Assembly (NCBI GenBank): GCA_963788085.1
Contig: CAWBFS010000046.1
Span: 1-64,000, forward strand
Direction of reading: 5' to 3'
Source: AP-15 sp963788085
GTDB lineage: Bacteria; Pseudomonadota; Alphaproteobacteria; ATCC43930; CGMCC-115725
Length of the DNA stretch: 64,000 nt
Positions 41,554-49,093 of this stretch are shown here, in pieces; the stretch's first letter is position 1; every line of letters starts with the position of its first letter. Under the pieces are notes generated by a model. The model was given only the letters and a program-made list of their open reading frames with translations. It was not told the origin of the DNA and ran no database searches. A program made the position numbers and the translations under genes.

Positions 41554-41784
41554 ATGTCCGTGATGATCCAGATCCGGAATGTTCCCGATGCGCTGCATCG
41601 GCGGCTCAAGTCGCGCGCGGCGCTCGCGGGCATGTCCCTTTCCGATTATCTGCTTGTCGAGCTGCGCCGGATCGCCGACTGGCCCACGGTCGAGGAACTG
41701 CGTCAGCGACTGGCGCAGCACTCCCCGACAAACCCTCGCACTTCTCCGCAAGAGGCGGTCCGGGCGGAGCGCGATGCCGAGTGA
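41554..41784 (+). CDS. ribbon-helix-helix antitoxin (FitA/VapB type)
   Basis: A 76-residue antitoxin: MIQIRNVPDALHRRLKSRAA then LAGMSLSDYLLVELRRIADW, the RHH DNA-binding fold of FitA-type antitoxins, with a polar C-terminal tail. The ATG at 41554 is chosen because the family begins at this point; the ten upstream residues of the open frame are not typical. Its TGA overlaps the GTG of the following PIN toxin gene. Confidence 0.87.
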   Translation: MSVMIQIRNVPDALHRRLKSRAALAGMSLSDYLLVELRRIADWPTVEELRQRLAQHSPTNPRTSPQEAVRAERDAE

Positions 41785-42174
41785 TCGTGGTCGACGCCTC
41801 GGCGCTTCTCGAAGCGTTGTTGCAGACGCCGGCAGCCATCGCCGTTGAGGAGCGGCTGTTCGACTAGGGACTGCCGCTGCACGCACCCCATCTGATTGAT
41901 GTTGAGGTAGCCCAGGTGTTGCGGCGCTACGCCGCGACCGGCCAAATCGAGCCCGTTCGTTGCCGCGACGCCATCGATGCTCTTCAGGATTTCCCGCTGC
42001 GGCGCTACCCCCCAAGACCTGTTGCTGGGGCGGGTCTGGGAATTGCGGCACAACCTGACGGCTTACGACGCCGTCTACGTTGCGTTGGCAGAGGTGCTCG
42101 ACGCGCGGCTCGTCACTCGCGACCGCCGCATTGCCGCCGCCGCTGGGCATCATGCACGGGTCGAGCTCGTGTAA
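41781..42174 (+). pseudogene. PIN-domain toxin (VapC), disrupted
   Basis: It begins with GTG at 41781 (VIVVDASALLEALLQTPAAI). An in-frame TAG at 41863-41865 interrupts it, after which the same frame gives LPLHAPHLIDVEVAQVLRRY. A one-base change in the C run near 42010 leads to LRHNLTAYDAVYVALAEVLD and LVTRDRRIAAAAG. The PIN acidic residues D5, the E in DVEVAQV, D in YDAVYVA and D in TRDRR are all there, so only the stop and indel disable it. The toxin is probably inactive if the sequence is right. Confidence 0.83.
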
Positions 42175-42188
42175 GAGCGGCACATTCG

Positions 42189-42535
42189 ACCGGCTGCCGT
42201 TGCGTCGCCGGCACCAGGGTGATCTCCTTCAAGGTGTAGCCGCGATACGGCACCTCCGGCGGGATCGTGTAGTACTCGCCCTTGTACGAGAACGGCTTGC
42301 CCTGGAATGCCTTGAACAAGACCTCGACACCCTCCTCGAACATCTCGCGGTTGGCATTCTGGTCGAGCGGCGGCGCGTCAAAGGTCTCGACCTCACGGGT
42401 GTGGTAGCCGCGCCCGACGCTGAAGATGGCCCGCCCGCCGGTCAGGATGTCGGCCATCGCATAATCTTCGGCGAGACGCAGCGGATGCCACATCGGCACG
42501 ATGTTGAAGCCGCCGTGCTGTCGGGCCGGAAATGA
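42189..42535 (-). pseudogene. LLM monooxygenase remnant A, N-terminal half
   Basis: An open minus-strand stretch encodes GFNIVPMWHPLRLAEDYAMA, DILTGGRAIFSVGRGYHTRE, VEVLFKAFQGKPFSYKGEYY and EVPYRGYTLKEITLVPA, the flavin-binding barrel portion of a luciferase-like monooxygenase. It lacks both ends. The downstream portion of the gene lies at 41020-41515 beyond the VapBC module. The motif matches the copy at 47715-48894 closely. Confidence 0.8.
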
Positions 42536-42617
42536 TGCTCGGCCGTTTTGGATCGCGGCCGTAACGTTCAGCCGACTGGCAATGCCTGAAGCGTTTATTC
42601 CCTGTTCGCTTCGTCGA

Positions 42618-43025
42618 TCAGCCGAAGGGGTCGATAATGCTGAGGCCGGCCTTCTCGAAATCGACGCGGTTTCGCGTGACAACCGTCAGGCCGTGGACCA
42701 GAGCGGTGGCGGCGATGAGGCTGTCTTTGATGGGCATAGCGCGCCCGGCGGTGCGAAGACATGCGAGCAGCTGCGCCCATCTCAAGCCCGTCTCCGCCTC
42801 CCACGGCAAACAGCGAAGCCTCTGGACGCCCGCGTCGAACCACCGCTCGAGGCTGGTACGCCTCCTTCCGTTGCGCAGCAGGAGAATGCCGAAGCGCAGC
42901 TCGCCGAGGATGATTGGATCCACGGCGATTTCACCTTCGTTGTGGCGCAGCCATTCGACCACTTTGGCATTGGGGAGCTTCTTGGTCGGCTCGCTGAGGA
43001 CGTTGGCGTCGACCAGATACCTCAC
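42618..43025 (-). CDS. VapC-family PIN toxin (FitB-like)
   Basis: A complete 135-residue PIN-domain protein: MRYLVDANVLSEPTKK (D6), DPIILGELRFGILLLRNGRR (E42), PIKDSLIAATALVHGLTVVT and NRVDFEKAGLSIIDPF. It is predicted to be an Mg-dependent RNase. It is downstream of an AbrB-type antitoxin gene with a 9-base gap. Undamaged, unlike the neighbouring VapC. Confidence 0.92.
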   Translation of the reverse strand: MRYLVDANVLSEPTKKLPNAKVVEWLRHNEGEIAVDPIILGELRFGILLLRNGRRRTSLERWFDAGVQRLRCLPWEAETGLRWAQLLACLRTAGRAMPIKDSLIAATALVHGLTVVTRNRVDFEKAGLSIIDPFG

Positions 43026-43034
43026 CCGCGTAGC

Positions 43035-43265
43035 TCACAACTCGTCGGTCAATTCCGATTCGACAGGAACGAAAAAGCCCTTCCCGGGACAGGCGAGCAG
43101 CCAATCGACCACGCCTTCATTCGGCGCGGCCGGACGCCGTTTGAGCCGGTATTCGCCACGATCGAGTCGTTCGATGTCGAACTCTTGGCCGGCTTCGATC
43201 CGGTCTTGTTGACGGATCTCAGCGGGCAGGACGATTTGGCCTTTCGATGAAATGGTGGTTTTCAT
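43035..43265 (-). CDS. SpoVT/AbrB-type antitoxin
   Basis: A 76-residue antitoxin with the swapped-hairpin AbrB fold: MKTTISSKGQIVLPAEIRQQ, then IEAGQEFDIERLDRGEYRLK. The acidic C-terminus (ESELTDEL) likely engages the PIN toxin encoded next. The strongly A/T-rich upstream sequence with TAAGA repeats (43264-43300, CGTAAGATAGCGTCTTACAT) contains an inverted repeat GTAAGA...TCTTAC, a candidate operator. Confidence 0.9.
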   Translation of the reverse strand: MKTTISSKGQIVLPAEIRQQDRIEAGQEFDIERLDRGEYRLKRRPAAPNEGVVDWLLACPGKGFFVPVESELTDEL

Positions 43266-43267
43266 AG

Positions 43268-43289
43268 GACGTAAGATAGCGTCTTACAT
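43268..43289. promoter_or_regulatory. probable operator of the AbrB/PIN module
   Basis: ACGTAAGATAGCGTCTTACA is an inverted repeat (GTAAGA / TCTTAC with a six-base spacer) directly upstream of the AbrB-type antitoxin ATG. Autorepression by antitoxin binding is the usual mode, inferred here. Confidence 0.55.
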
Positions 43290-43431
43290 AGGAATGTAAA
43301 GAAACACCGCTTAAGCCGCCGACGAGGCCTGTGGAACCAGCGACCGGTTGGGTCACGATATTCAACTTGCCTTGGCTAGCTCTGCGATCGGGACCGGTCG
43401 CCCCGTCGTGAAGAGGAGGAGTCGGCGCAAT

Positions 43432-43585
43432 GCGGTCAAGTGGCCGCGCCCGACGCCAAAGATGACCCGGCCGCCGGTCAGGATGTCGGTCATCGCGCAA
43501 TCCTCGGCCAGGCGCAGCGGATGCCACATCGGCACGATGTTGAAGCCGCAGCCGATCTTGATGTTCCTGGTGAGCCCGCACAGAA
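43432..43585 (-). pseudogene. LLM monooxygenase fragment C (duplicate of the 42408-42512 segment)
   Basis: About 150 bases match the LLM gene segment encoding IKIGCGFNIVPMWHPLRLAE and DILTGGRVIFGVGRG. The part 43444-43549 duplicates 42408-42512 in the same orientation, so the AbrB/PIN module between them is bordered by ~105-base direct repeats. No flanking LLM sequence continues on either side. Confidence 0.75.
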
Positions 43586-43617
43586 AAGCCGCCTGAGAAA
43601 ACTAAATCGGTGTAACG

Positions 43618-43866
43618 TTGCCGGCCCGCAAATTCGGCTCACACAAATCGCCACAACAGTGGCAGAATCAGCTTGCGCAGCGTGGCTGGACGTTGGAATT
43701 GATCGATGAGGCGATCGCCAGCGGGCGGCGCTATCCGGCGCCCAATTACATTAACCAGGGAAACACCGCTACACGGTACGTCAGCCCGCGGACCGGCCAG
43801 TCGGTGGTCGTCGACGACCAAACCGGAGAAGTCTTACATGTCGGTGCACCAGGATACCGATACTGA
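43618..43866 (+). CDS. colicin-E5-like RNase toxin domain, free-standing
   Basis: An 82-residue frame: KFGSHKSPQQWQNQLAQRGW, then TLELIDEAIASGRRYPAPNY, GNTATRYVSPRTGQSVVVDD and TGEVLHVGAPGYRY. The order W-x-ELI, ATRYVSP.TG.SVVVDD and TGEVLHV is that of the colicin E5 C-terminal tRNase domain, normally the tip of a large polymorphic toxin. An in-frame TAA 15 bases before the TTG start at 43618 shows there is no attached delivery domain. Tentative activity: cleavage of tRNA anticodons. The next gene, overlapping its end, is probably the immunity protein. Confidence 0.7.
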   Translation: MPARKFGSHKSPQQWQNQLAQRGWTLELIDEAIASGRRYPAPNYINQGNTATRYVSPRTGQSVVVDDQTGEVLHVGAPGYRY

Positions 43867-44083
43867 GGCGGTGGTCTACATTCGGCTGCTGGGTGAAGGC
43901 ACTGATGTCTGGCGGCCAGTCCGTGCGACCGCCTTGCCCGACGGAACCTTCCGGCTCCTGGAGCCTGACGGTTACGATCCTAACGCCGAAACATGGGAAT
44001 TCCCGCCATTGACGAAGGTGCGTTGCGTCACGAGAAAGTTCACGGATGGTGGCGAGGGTCTCATCGCCGTCGCACGCACCTGA
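43838..44083 (+). CDS. probable immunity protein for the colicin-E5-like toxin
   Basis: An 81-residue acidic protein: AVVYIRLLGEGTDVWRPVRA, LPDGTFRLLEPDGYDPNAET and WEFPPLTKVRCVTRKFTDGG. It starts at the ATG of 43838, overlapping the toxin gene by 29 bases. The tight overlap and small acidic nature fit an immunity or antitoxin role, which is inferred from position; I cannot name the family. Confidence 0.62.
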   Translation: MSVHQDTDTEAVVYIRLLGEGTDVWRPVRATALPDGTFRLLEPDGYDPNAETWEFPPLTKVRCVTRKFTDGGEGLIAVART

Positions 44084-44084
44084 C

Positions 44085-44125
44085 CCGCGGCGGCGGGTCT
44101 TGGTGTCGCGGAAGGTTGGGATACG
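44085..44125 (-). pseudogene. LLM monooxygenase fragment, extreme C-terminus
   Basis: GCGGCGGGTCTTGGTGTCGC and the following GGAAGGTTGGGAT match the C-terminal end of the LLM gene (compare 47726-47760, coding for PAFRDTRTAAA). Only ~40 bases remain, abutting the toxin/immunity pair on one side and an IS5 remnant on the other. Confidence 0.55.
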
Positions 44126-44262
44126 ACGGCGCGCAAATCGGTGCCGCGCGGCCGCCCCAGAGGCTTGACCGCCGGCATGTGGGGTTCAATCACCGCCCAC
44201 TCGGCATCGGTCAGATCGCTCGCATAACGCTGTCCGGCACGCTCATACCTTCGGTCGAGCGA
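44121..44262 (-). pseudogene. IS5-family transposase N-terminal remnant
   Basis: The frame includes RYASDLTDAEWAVIEPHMPA and then VKPLGRPRGTDLRAVV, the N-terminal text of IS5/IS1031-group transposases. It stops after about 45 residues, where the LLM fragment begins, so the catalytic DDE domain is missing. Confidence 0.8.
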
Positions 44263-44347
44263 TTTTAGTCCACATGTTGCGCCTCGTTGATTGGTCAGCA
44301 CAACCATCGTGCCACAACATACTGAAATCACTCAATTCATTTTCGGT

Positions 44348-45909
44348 CAGCCTCTTAGTCTTACTGAGTCACAAAATTCGAGATCGTGTATTTTCTATCG
44401 CTGACGGCCGCAAGATGTAGTAATTGGGGCTATCTTCATCCGGATCGGGGGACCGGAATGGACGGCGGATCGAGCGAGGGGAGTGAAGCGCGATTTGCGG
44501 CCTATGTCGAGGCGCTCGGGGTTGTGTTGGGTCATGCCGATCGACAGCAGCCGATGCATGATTATTGCCTGGGGCTGTTGATGCCGATTGACCGCAAGAG
44601 CGTCGAACCGATGGCGGCCGTGACGGCACCGGGACAGGTCGCTGCCAAGCATCAATCCTTGCTTCATTTTGTTGGTAATGCGCCGTGGTCGGACGCCGCG
44701 ATGCTGGGCAAGGTGGCAGAACTGGTACTGCCGGCGATCGAGCGCAGCGGGCCAGTCGAGGCCTGGATCATCGACGACACGGGCTTTCCCAAGAAGGGGC
44801 GGCATTCGGTCGGGGTGACCCGGCAATATTGCGGCCAGCTCGGCAAGCAGGATAACTGTCAGGTCGCGGTGACGCTGTCGCTGGCCAACCATGAGGCCAG
44901 CCTTCCCGTCGCTTATCGGCTCTATCTCCCTGAGGATTGGGCGAAGGACCAGGCGCGCCGGGACAAGGCGAAGATCCCGGAAACGATCGCTTTCCAAACC
45001 AAGCCTGAGATCGCTCTTGAGCAGATCAAAGCGGCCCGAACCGCCGGATTGCCTCAGGGTGTGGTGCTGATGGATGCCGGTTACGGCAACGACACGAGGC
45101 TGCGAACGGAGATTACCGCGCTCGGCCTGAGCTATGTGGCCGGGATCGGTCCCAATACCTCGGTCTGGCCACCGGGCGCTGGGCCTTTGCCAGCGCAGCC
45201 TGGCAAGGGTATCGGGCGACCACCGAAGTTGCTTCGACGCGACTTGCAGCATCAGCCGATCGCGGCGAAGGCGCTCGCGCTCCGCCTGCCGGCTGAAGCG
45301 TGGCAAACAATCACGTGGCGCGAGGGCGCTGCAGACTGGCTCTCTTCGCGCTTTGCGCGGCAGAGGGTGCGGCCGGCACATCGCGATACCTTGCTGACCG
45401 AGCCGCGCGCCGAAGAGTGGCTGCTGATCGAGTGGCCGCCAGAAGAAGCCGAGCCGACCAAGTATTGGTTTGCCACTTTGCCAGAGGATATCGCCTTCGA
45501 ACGTTTGGTTGATGTCGCAAAGTTGCGATGGCGGATCGAGCGCGATTATCAGGAGCTGAAGCAGGAACTCGGGCTTGGTGATTATGAAGGGCGCGGGTGG
45601 CGCGGCTTCCACCACCATGCCACTCTCTGTATTGCCGCCTACGGCTTTTTGATCGCCGAACGAGGCGCCATCCCCCCCTCTGGACCACATTTCTCCTCGC
45701 CGCTCTCGGGATCTGCCATTCCCGACGGTTACCGACCCAGAGGCGCCGCCGATCCGACCCGAACGGCACATCCCCAACTCGATCGCAACAATCCGAAGGC
45801 GCCTCATCGTCGCGCTCGCCAAGACCCTGCCGCGATGCCCTTGCTGCAATACGCCGATCCGGAAGACGGCGAGAATTCCTGATTACTGACGCAGTAAGAT
45901 TAAGGGCTG
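44348..45909 (+). mobile_element. IS701-family insertion sequence
   Basis: A 1.56-kb element bounded by 23-24 base inverted repeats: CAGCCTCTTAGTCTTACTGA followed by GTCA (44348-44371) and, inverted, CAGCCCTTAATCTTACTGCG with GTCA (45887-45909); they differ at two positions and by a one-base gap. Right-end sequence overlaps the transposase stop. I see no clear target-site duplication, so one flank has probably been altered. Confidence 0.82.
44458..45889 (+). CDS. IS701-family transposase (frameshift near the C-terminus)
   Basis: About 477 residues of DDE transposase: AWIIDDTGFPKKGRHSVGVT (first catalytic aspartate), VVLMDAGYGNDTRLRTEITA (second), RWRIERDYQELKQELGLGDY (YREK-like helix with glutamate), then GFHHHATLCIAAYGFLIAER. 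The frame changes near 45690, next to a C run; beyond it the other frame supplies RPERHIPNSIATIRRRLIVA and stops at the TGA of 45887-45889. If the indel is real the last ~60 residues are lost and the enzyme may be inactive. Confidence 0.88.
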
Positions 45910-45971
45910 GAAATGATGCTCCGCGCGCTGTGTGACGCTTTCGACCTCAAAATTGCGGTAACAGAACGACC

Positions 45972-46343
45972 CTAGCGCTCCCGTGTCGAGCCCAGCAGCG
46001 GCCGCGACCGGAAACGAGCTTCCTCGATGACGACGTAGCGCCCAAACAACCTCTGGCCAAACCTCTGCACGGCAGCGTCCAGACGGGCCCATTTGAAGAG
46101 ATATCTTTCCGGAGCAACGCGCAAGAGCACGAGCCCCGGCACCGGCATGTGCAAGCGAAAGACGAGGTCGCCAAAGTCCTTGTCTTCGGTCAGCAGAAGT
46201 CTGTGTTCGTCATTGGCCCGCCGGAGAATCTGTGCATCGGCCGTTCCCGATGCGACTTCGGCCGCGTAGATCACATCGTGCCCGGCACCGCGAAGGCGAC
46301 GTACGAGCGCTGCATCGACGCATTCGTCGGCAAGCCACCGCAT
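45972..46343 (-). CDS. DUF5615 PIN-like toxin
   Basis: A 123-residue protein: MRWLADECVDAALVRRLRGA, GHDVIYAAEVASGTADAQIL, RLLLTEDKDFGDLVFRLHMP. The D6/E7 and TEDKDFG motifs define the DUF5615/Mut7-C-related PIN-like fold, a presumed RNase toxin. It follows a DUF433 antitoxin gene with a GGAGGA ribosome-binding site between them. Undamaged. Confidence 0.88.
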   Translation of the reverse strand: MRWLADECVDAALVRRLRGAGHDVIYAAEVASGTADAQILRRANDEHRLLLTEDKDFGDLVFRLHMPVPGLVLLRVAPERYLFKWARLDAAVQRFGQRLFGRYVVIEEARFRSRPLLGSTRER

Positions 46344-46354
46344 GCGTCCTCCGG

Positions 46355-46574
46355 TCAGCGATAAACGAGTTCCTCATCCGCGAGATAGTCCGCCGCAAAG
46401 GCCTGAGTCGCCGAATGTCATCAAGGACAAGCCTCGGATGATCGGCAAGGATTTGCTCCGCACTGATACCGGCTCCGAGTTTGCGCGGAGCAATTCCACC
46501 GGGACACGGGTACCGCGGATAACCGGCTTGCCGCCCATGATCTCAGGGTTGATCTCGATCCGCTCATGCGCCAT
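46355..46574 (-). pseudogene. DUF433 antitoxin (two indels)
   Basis: The start reads MAHERIEINPEIMGGKPVIR, then GTRVPVELLR, the DUF433 antitoxin signature. One base removed near 46488 gives KLGAGISAEQILADHPRLVL, and a second change near 46420 gives TQAFAADYLADEELVYR with a stop at 46355. The corrected protein is about 73 residues, normal for this family. The toxin gene starts 11 bases later. If the indels are real the toxin is without antitoxin, so error is more likely. Confidence 0.8.
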
Positions 46575-46684
46575 GGCCGTTCATCCTGCACCGACTTCAA
46601 CGCACAGTGTAGCACGCCTGCCAGTGTATCGTCGCCCTATCTCGGCCTCGATGTGACCGCGGACCGGCCAGTCGGTGATTGCGA

Positions 46685-46925
46685 CGACGTATTTTGCCAT
46701 GAACTCGAAGGCGCGCTCCGAGCCGCTCCGGATCGGCTGCCAGCATTCGAACGGAGCCGCTCCGGCGCCGGCACCAAGGTGATCTCCTTTAGGGTGTAGC
46801 CGCGATAAGGCACCTCCCGCGGGATCGTAAAGTACCCCACCTGGTGTGAGAACGGCTTGCCCTCAAAGGCCTTGAACAGGACATCGACAACCTCCTCGAA
46901 CATCTCGCGGTTGGCATTCTGGTCG
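46685..46925 (-). pseudogene. LLM monooxygenase fragment, middle part
   Basis: The minus strand encodes VDVLFKAFEGKPFSHQVGYF, REVPYRGYTLKEITLVPAP and FEFMAKYVV-type text corresponding to 48235-48460 of the larger LLM copy. Both ends are missing; DUF433/DUF5615 lies on the C-terminal side. The piece is too divergent to be a sequencing duplicate. Confidence 0.75.
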
Positions 46926-47714
46926 CGTCACTCATAGTCGTGAAAGGGCTTGGAAGAGCGCGGTCACGGTGCCGCTAGGGCGGCTTTTTATTGCCCCACT
47001 GCTCTGGCGTGTCTGCTGTTCGCGTTCTCTATCGCATCACCGCGGATTGCCCTTGATGCCGAGTTCCTCCAACTCGGTCTCAAATGTTTTTGCATTTTCG
47101 ACCTGAGGTACCTCGATCGTCATGTCTTGTTTTTCGGAGAAGCCGTTCCACGACGGCCTTTGCAACCCGCAACGGCAGATGACGCTTCGCTAGTACCGTG
47201 CGTGGTGGCAACGGTCTTAGCAAAACCCGGCTCAGCCCGCAGTAGATATGCGACGGGTGAACCTGAGTGTACGTGTACGTGCCCCCTACGTGCACCCTAT
47301 GTCCGAACAGCGCCTTCAATGACGATCGCATCAACATCCATCACTTCCATAACCGCATCAGCGAGCCGCCTGTAGGCGCGGCCAACCCAGTTCGTTTGGG
47401 CCCAGGGTCACCCCATGCATATGGAGACCGCGCAGGTACAATCCACGGTCATGTGCTTCAACCTCGGCCATAGTGAGGAACCCGCCGGCCGGGGTAAGGA
47501 GGTGCGCTGTAACAACCGGATCATCGGTTAAATCGTTGTTGAGAATTATCTCGATGTCGGCAGCCGTCCACACCCACCGATGTTACACGCTAATTCTGCG
47601 TAGGTGTGACACGGATTTCCAAGGGTCTGCGCTACGCGGATCGTAGGCGCCGTTCCGGTCGCGATGGATTGCCCTGAATGAGCTAGAGGAAGCGCCGGAC
47701 GGCTGACCCCAGGC
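46926..47714. other. 789 bases with no recognisable gene
   Basis: Short open frames occur on both strands (for example minus 47358-47573 and minus 47080-47337), but none shows a recognisable domain, a good ribosome-binding site or codon use like the neighbours. A patch of ACGTACAC-like alternating sequence lies at 47268-47290. The base composition is lower in GC than the flanks, consistent with foreign or decayed DNA. Confidence 0.5.
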
Positions 47715-48894
47715 CTATTGCGCTGCGGCGGCGGTCCGGGTGTCGCGGAAGGCCGGGATCACTTCCTTCGCGAAGCGGTCGAGGTCTTCGAGCTGAACCT
47801 CGAGCGGGGTGCCGAGCGGGGTCGCGCAAATGACGCGGTCGAGGCCGGGATAGCGCTTCTCGACCGCCTTCAACTGCTCGATGATGTCCTCCGGCCGGCC
47901 GGCCAGGAAGCCGCCGGCCTTCACCGCATCCTCGATCGTCGGCAGTTTGACTTTGCCGCCAGCCGGGGTCGCGCATCGCCGCGATTTGCTCGTCGGTAGT
48001 GCGCGCACCAGACGCAATTCGCCGAACATCTTCATGTTCTCTTCGTAATGCGGCCGGCCTCGCGCATCGCCTGCTCGCGGCTCGGGCGCGATGAAGAACT
48101 GATAGCCCAGCGACAGCCGCTCGCCGAGCTCGAACTCGACGCCGCGACGAGCATAGGCCGCCTGGAAGCCGATCATGTGGCGCTCGACCGCGCCGCCTCG
48201 GCGGAACCGCCGCCGATCACGCCGCTGATGCCGTGTTTCGCCATGAAGTCGAAGGCGCGCTCGGAGCCGCTTTGGATCGGCTGCCAGCATTCCACCGGCA
48301 GCCGCGCCGGGCGCCGGCACCAACGTGATATCCTTCAGGGTGTAGCCGCGATAGGGCACCTCCGGCGGGATCGTGTAGTACTTGCCCTGGTGCGAGAACG
48401 GCTTCCCTTGAAGGCCTTGAACAGGACCTCGACGCCCTCCTCGAACAGTCTCGCGATTGGCTGCCTGGTCGGTCAGCGGCGCGCCGAAGGTCTCGACCTC
48501 ACGGGTGTGATAGCCGCGCCCGACGCCAAAGATGACGCGGCCGCCGGTCAGGATGTCGGCCATCGCATAGTCCTCGGCGAGGCGCAGCGGATGCCACATC
48601 GGAACGACATTGAAGCCGCAGCCGATCTTCAGGTTCTTCGTCAGGTGCACAGGTGCATCGCCATCATCAGCAGGTTCGGGATCAATTCCGTGCCTTCGGG
48701 CTGGAAATGGTGTTCGGCCATCCAGAAGGTGTCGTAGCCGAGCTCGTCCATGGTCTTGGCGTAGGCAACCGCCTTGTGCAGCGCGCCCGCCAATTCCTCG
48801 CTCTTGTAGCGGCGGTCGTTGATCGGCGTGCCGACGTATCCGAATTTTCCATGTCGACGGTGCCGACATAGGAACTGTCGAAATTCGTGATCAT
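47715..48894 (-). pseudogene. LLM-class flavin-dependent oxidoreductase, nearly full-length but frameshifted
   Basis: The reconstructed protein starts at the ATG of 48892-48894 (MITNFDSSYVGTVDMEN), continues in another frame as GYVGTPINDRRYKSEELAGA and GYDTFWMAEHHFQPEGTELI, then LKIGCGFNVVPMWHPLRLAE, DILTGGRVIFGVGRGYHTRE, and ends with TIEDAVKAGGFLAGRPEDII and FRDTRTAAAAQ. At least four frame changes are needed, near 48840, 48660, 48450 and 48300. It is the most complete member of the LLM family scattered over 41-49 kb. Bacterial luciferase-like flavin monooxygenase or F420-dependent enzyme; substrate unknown. Confidence 0.75.
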
Positions 48895-49093
48895 CGTGTG
48901 CCCTCGCAGATGCCGGCGCCGACTGTCATGGGTGCCGGCGGTTTCGTCCAGCGGAAATCACACAGCCCGGCGATGCCGGCAGGACCTCGAGGCCTGTATT
49001 GGTTCGAGCTTGACCCGAACTGCCGACAACCCTAGTGCTGGGTGAGCAGGTCTCGCCGTCCGAAAGGTCCGGGGTTTTGCCTTGGCGACCACG

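Noticed and set aside
44348..45909. CTAG-type target duplication for the IS701 element, as at the 2.1-kb element
   Set aside because: The flanks outside the inverted repeats do not match each other, so no duplication can be claimed.
47358..47573. 71-codon minus frame in the gene-free stretch
   Set aside because: Low-complexity, no domain, and no operon context; not reported as a gene.
41020..48894. CRISPR-like array, suggested by recurring similar segments
   Set aside because: The repeats are long, irregularly spaced, coding-derived LLM gene fragments; there are no short regularly spaced repeats or cas genes.
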